A stretch of DNA of 8,899 nt. Origin: Bacillota bacterium (GTDB taxonomy: Bacteria > Bacillota > Clostridia > Clostridiales > Caloramatoraceae). The stretch spans positions 1 to 8,899 of the forward strand of contig JAEWEN010000124.1 in NCBI GenBank assembly GCA_023389275.1. The letters run 5' to 3'. The position numbers and the translations under genes were made by a program. Of the stretch, positions 6,912-8,899 are shown piece by piece; positions within the stretch are counted from its first letter, which is position 1, and each line of letters begins with the position of its first letter. The notes under the pieces were generated by a model that was not told where the DNA came from, did no database searches, and worked only from the letters and a program-made list of their open reading frames with translations.

Positions 6912-7789
6912 ATGCTTCCTCCATACTGAACAAATGGTGATGCTTTATCTGGAAAACCTTCTCCTGCACATCCAATACAAGGAGTGTTAACTCCTATAGG
7001 CCAATATTGTGTTTGATTCCATCTACTAATAGGACAATAAGCCTTTGTTATAGGACCTTTACACCCTAACATAAACATACACTCTGGATCTCCTAACTTT
7101 TTTGCAAATATACCATTATCAAAAAATCCCCTTCTTTCACATACTTCATGTATAAATCTTCCATAATAAGCTATAGGTCTTCCTTCACTATCAACCTCTG
7201 GCAAACCATAGGATATTAAATAACTTATTATTCCCATTGTCCATACTGGGTTTGCAGGGCATCCTGGTATTCTTATAACATCTTTTCTTTGAAGAAACTC
7301 TGGAACACTTACAGCTTCTGAAACATTAGGTTTAGCTGCTGTAGGACCTCCATAAGCAGCACATGTTCCTAGTGCAATAATATGTTTTGCATTTTTAGCA
7401 ATCATAGTTGTTATTTCAGATGCAGTTATTTCTTTTCCTTTGTAAGTAGCTACTCTTGTAAAAAGTCCATTATCCCTTTTAGGAATAGCTCCACATACTA
7501 TAAAAATATATTCTGTATTTAACATATTAAGTATTCTCTCATATGCCCTTTCCCCATCGTCTCCATTTATGCTTCCTAAAAACTCTAAATTAACAATGTT
7601 TTTTAAGAAGTACACTATATCTGGACTTTCAGAATCTAACATAGAAATTATTTCTCCAAAGCATCCTGATGTTTCAACCCATATTGCATTTATTTTTGTT
7701 TTACTTCTATTTCCTATATCATTAGCAGCTCTTTTTATAAATGACCTTGCTAATTTTTCTGGAGTACATTTTAAATTTATATTATCCAA
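6908..7789 (-). CDS. [NiFe] hydrogenase small subunit with altered proximal-cluster ligands, no Tat signal
   Basis: The small subunit carries three iron-sulfur clusters that move electrons to or from the Ni-Fe site. Distal ligands are His214, Cys217, Cys237 and Cys243. Medial ligands are Cys252, Cys271 and Cys274, with Pro264 near the place of a fourth ligand, consistent with a [3Fe-4S] cluster as in group 1 enzymes. Proximal ligands Cys43, Cys143 (GTCAAYGG) and Cys177 (PGCPANP) are present, but the second cysteine of the CxGC motif is Glu46 (SGCFGEII). The usual glutamate of the VVEG motif is Cys99 (IVCGAIP). The first 34 residues have no twin-arginine motif and no hydrophobic stretch, so export is unlikely. 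The start is TTG (7787-7789), fixed by AAGGAG nine bases upstream; an in-frame TAA lies at 7811-7813 and the next in-frame Met is residue 50. It is the first gene of the operon. Confidence 0.96.
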   Translation of the reverse strand: MDNINLKCTPEKLARSFIKRAANDIGNRSKTKINAIWVETSGCFGEIISMLDSESPDIVYFLKNIVNLEFLGSINGDDGERAYERILNMLNTEYIFIVCGAIPKRDNGLFTRVATYKGKEITASEITTMIAKNAKHIIALGTCAAYGGPTAAKPNVSEAVSVPEFLQRKDVIRIPGCPANPVWTMGIISYLISYGLPEVDSEGRPIAYYGRFIHEVCERRGFFDNGIFAKKLGDPECMFMLGCKGPITKAYCPISRWNQTQYWPIGVNTPCIGCAGEGFPDKASPFVQYGGSI

Positions 7790-7798
7790 TTTAATATT

Positions 7799-7804
7799 CT
7801 CCTT
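7799..7804 (-). promoter_or_regulatory. Ribosome binding site that fixes the TTG start of the hydrogenase small subunit
   Basis: AAGGAG on the minus strand stands nine bases before the TTG at 7787-7789. No ATG or GTG lies in frame between the upstream TAA (7811-7813) and the first internal methionine (residue 50), and a start at residue 50 would delete the proximal-cluster motif. The TTG start is therefore well supported. The site is part of the ten-base palindrome TCCTTAAGGA (7800-7809). Confidence 0.8.
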
Positions 7805-7828
7805 AAGGATTTATATATTAAAATTTAT

Positions 7829-7834
7829 ATTATA
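7829..7834 (-). promoter_or_regulatory. Possible -10 element for the hydrogenase operon
   Basis: The minus strand reads TATAAT at 7834-7829, about 40 bases upstream of the small-subunit start and downstream of the hairpin that follows the 222-residue gene. A -35 element at the usual distance would fall on 7852-7857, inside that hairpin, and reads CTTTAT, a poor match to TTGACA. The region is so AT-rich that a chance TATAAT is plausible. It may be an activator-dependent promoter or no promoter at all. Confidence 0.25.
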
Positions 7835-7851
7835 TTTTGATTCCTTATATG

Positions 7852-7888
7852 ATAAAGAGGCCATCTAAAAATTAGATAGCCTCTTTAT
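7852..7888 (-). terminator. Intrinsic-type hairpin after the 222-residue gene
   Basis: Arms 7852-7867 and 7873-7888 form a 16-bp stem with one non-Watson-Crick position, which is a G-U wobble in the minus-strand transcript, around a five-base AAAAT loop. The GAGGC/GCCTC core gives it strength. The stem touches the stop codon (7888-7890) of the upstream gene. The following minus-strand sequence (TCATATAAGG) is not a clean U-tract, so termination may be partial, with some read-through into the hydrogenase operon. It separates the two transcription units. Confidence 0.65.
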
Positions 7889-8556
7889 TAATTACAATTA
7901 AATACATTCATATAATCATCATAAATTTTTTCAAACTTGTCTAAATGAAATTTTTCAAGTTGCTTTTCATTCATTCCAATTATGTTTTTACTTTTTACAA
8001 CTGAAAAACATTCTATTTTATTTATATAAAGATTGTATATAGTATAAAAGCCTTCTTTAAATAAATCTTTTATTTGATAAGCTTCAAAATCCCTTGTCAT
8101 ATTTATTATTAATAAATATCCTGTTTTAAACTCCTCTAATAATTTTTTTAATTCTAAATCAAATTTTTCATTGGTAAATGGTTTTTTTGTTTCATTAAAC
8201 TTACATCCTAAAATATTAACATGAAGATTATATTTTTCCTTAAACTTATTAACATTTAAATCAACAATAGAATCTCTTTTCTCCTGTGAAACACTTATAC
8301 ATATTAACTTTTCAAAAGTTATTGTTAGAAATTCTTTCAATAAAGCTAATTGAATATCTAAAAGTTGTTCTTTGGTAATATAATCTGAATATCCTTGTAC
8401 CTTTGAAAATAAATATCTAATACTATTATTAAGTATTAATCTTACCTTTTCATATTCTTCTTCGCTTACCTTTCTAAAACATTTATAAATATTTAATTCA
8501 TTATCATCAATATATTCAAAAGGTGAAATAAATCTTTTAGGCATAAATATATACAT
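7888..8556 (-). CDS. Unrecognised 222-residue soluble protein
   Basis: I do not recognise this family. The ATG (8554-8556) is preceded by AAAGGA at good spacing, and the frame ends in TAA right at a terminator-type hairpin, so it is very likely a real gene. The protein is rich in Lys, Glu, Phe and Leu, has no signal peptide and no convincing membrane helix, and appears to be mostly alpha-helical in its first half. There is a short alternating hydrophobic stretch around FKTGYLLIINMT and a helical C-terminus. Its cysteines (for example in YKCF, LICIS, ILGCKF, IECF and the terminal FNCN) do not form a metal motif. It lies 36 bases downstream of the 30-residue membrane peptide, with no terminator between them, so the two are probably co-transcribed. 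It shows no visible link to hydrogenase function beyond position. Confidence 0.8.
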   Translation of the reverse strand: MYIFMPKRFISPFEYIDDNELNIYKCFRKVSEEEYEKVRLILNNSIRYLFSKVQGYSDYITKEQLLDIQLALLKEFLTITFEKLICISVSQEKRDSIVDLNVNKFKEKYNLHVNILGCKFNETKKPFTNEKFDLELKKLLEEFKTGYLLIINMTRDFEAYQIKDLFKEGFYTIYNLYINKIECFSVVKSKNIIGMNEKQLEKFHLDKFEKIYDDYMNVFNCN

Positions 8557-8592
8557 TATATCTTTCCTTTTTAAAATTAATTACACTATATA

Positions 8593-8685
8593 TTATTCCT
8601 TATCTTTCATTTTCTCTACTATTAATACTATTATCCTAACAATTCCTAAGCTTAAGAAAAATGCTACTACAAATCTTAAATCCAT
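8593..8685 (-). CDS. 30-residue single-helix membrane peptide
   Basis: A short frame begins at an ATG (8683-8685) with a near-ideal AAGGAGGGG ribosome binding site and ends in TAA (8593-8595). The peptide starts MDLRFVVAFFLSLG, runs through a hydrophobic helix (about residues 5-23, with one embedded Arg in GIVRIIVLIV) and ends in the charged tail EKMKDKE. This layout fits a single-pass membrane microprotein. It sits just behind a good sigma-A type promoter (8705-8733) and 36 bases ahead of the 222-residue gene, so it is the first gene of a two-gene unit. Its small size is a caution, but the ribosome binding site, promoter and amphipathic layout together make it credible. The function is unknown. 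Confidence 0.65.
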   Translation of the reverse strand: MDLRFVVAFFLSLGIVRIIVLIVEKMKDKE

Positions 8686-8704
8686 TTTCCCCTCCTTAAA
8701 AATT

Positions 8705-8733
8705 CTTATATTAAATTAGTATTAATCTTTCAA
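8705..8733 (-). promoter_or_regulatory. Sigma-A type promoter for the small peptide and the 222-residue gene
   Basis: On the minus strand TTGAAA (8733-8728) and TATAAG (8710-8705) are separated by exactly 17 bases, and each matches the consensus at five of six positions. The predicted start of transcription falls only a few bases before the AAGGAGGGG site, which gives a very short leader. This is the best promoter-like sequence seen on the minus strand in the window. Confidence 0.6.
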
Positions 8734-8776
8734 AAAAATATTTCTATAACTCTATACAAGTATAAAACATCTATTA

Positions 8777-8807
8777 TATACACTTATTGTCTAATTAAAG
8801 GTATAAT
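8777..8807 (+). promoter_or_regulatory. Probable promoter of the DegV-family gene
   Basis: A perfect TATAAT lies at 8802-8807, giving a leader of about 30 bases before the ATG at 8844. The -35 region is weak: TATACA at 8777-8782 matches four of six positions but with a 19-base spacer. Together with the divergent promoter at 8705-8733, the 158-base gap between 8685 and 8844 appears to be simply a divergent promoter region. No riboswitch or long repeat was seen in it. Confidence 0.4.
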
Positions 8808-8843
8808 GTTATTTATATGTAAAAATTATATTGGAGTGATTTT

Positions 8844-8899
8844 ATGTCTATAAAAATAGTAACTGATAGTACTTGTTATATTCCAAAAGAATATCTTGA
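8844..8899 (+). CDS. N-terminus of a DegV-family fatty-acid-binding protein (3' end outside window)
   Basis: The frame opens with ATG after a good GGAGTG site (8833-8838) and runs off the window edge after 18 complete codons. The sequence starts MSIKIVTDSTCYIPKEYL. The KIVTDST motif followed by a xxIPxE segment is the characteristic opening of DegV proteins, which bind fatty acids and, in Firmicutes, hand them to the FakA kinase. The gene is divergent from the rest of the window and is unlikely to take part in hydrogenase function. The call rests on 18 residues but the motif is distinctive. Confidence 0.85.
   Translation, partial: MSIKIVTDSTCYIPKEYL

Noticed and set aside
7721..7756. ARSFIKR near the small-subunit N-terminus as a degenerate Tat signal (RRxFLK-like)
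   Set aside because: There is no paired arginine and no hydrophobic stretch follows; the next residues (AANDIGNRSKTK) are polar. It may be a relic, but export by this route is not supported.
7840..7865. TGGC-containing stretch on the minus strand as a sigma-54 promoter
   Set aside because: The -12 GC element is missing at the required spacing, and the TGGC belongs to the hairpin stem.
7569..7868. Plus-strand open frame of 99 codons across the small-subunit start
   Set aside because: It is antisense to the small subunit and runs through the leader into the hairpin. No promoter or family signature supports it.
8380..8406. SKVQGYSDY in the 222-residue protein as the missing acylphosphatase motif (GRVQGVGFR)
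   Set aside because: Only the VQG core matches. The catalytic arginine and the rest of the motif are absent, and the position and length do not fit an acylphosphatase domain.
1..8899. CRISPR array, transposon, tRNA or rRNA genes
   Set aside because: No repeated spacer-like units, transposase motifs, terminal inverted repeats or structural RNA signatures were seen on either strand.

Overview
The window is strongly AT-rich and uses AGA, ATA and TTA codons heavily, with AGGAGG-type ribosome binding sites. This base composition, the presence of [NiFe] hydrogenase genes and the DegV-type neighbour suggest a low-GC anaerobic Firmicute, most likely Clostridium in the broad sense. The species cannot be fixed from sequence alone.

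Layout. Positions 1-134 hold the 3' end of an unrecognised plus-strand gene. Nearly all the rest is a compact minus-strand operon, read from 7789 down to 162: [NiFe] hydrogenase small subunit, large subunit, large-subunit maturation endopeptidase, then hypA, hypB, hypF, hypC, hypD and hypE. Adjacent genes overlap or lie at most 9 bases apart, and a strong intrinsic terminator (138-163) starts inside the hypE stop codon. Upstream of the hydrogenase, on the same strand, are an unrecognised 222-residue protein (7888-8556) and a 30-residue single-helix membrane peptide (8593-8685) behind a good sigma-A type promoter. An intrinsic-type hairpin (7852-7888) separates this pair from the hydrogenase genes. 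At the right edge a divergent DegV-family gene begins (8844).

How the genes work together. HypF and HypE make the cyanide ligands from carbamoyl phosphate. HypC and HypD assemble the Fe(CN)2CO unit, and HypA and HypB deliver nickel. The endopeptidase then trims a 14-residue tail from the large subunit so that it can pair with the small subunit. No cytochrome b, ferredoxin-like or other electron-transfer subunit is encoded here, and the small subunit has no Tat signal, so the enzyme is probably soluble and cytoplasmic with an unknown partner.

Most notable. (1) In the small subunit the second cysteine of the proximal-cluster CxGC motif is Glu46, while the usually conserved glutamate that lies beside the same cluster is Cys99, which looks like a reciprocal Cys/Glu exchange. 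(2) In the large subunit the usual proton-transfer glutamate of the TRxEGH motif is Ser12. (3) HypF is only 551 residues and lacks the whole N-terminal acylphosphatase and zinc-finger parts; an in-frame stop just upstream shows that this is its natural start. (4) The 30-residue peptide and the 222-residue protein form an undescribed-looking two-gene unit.
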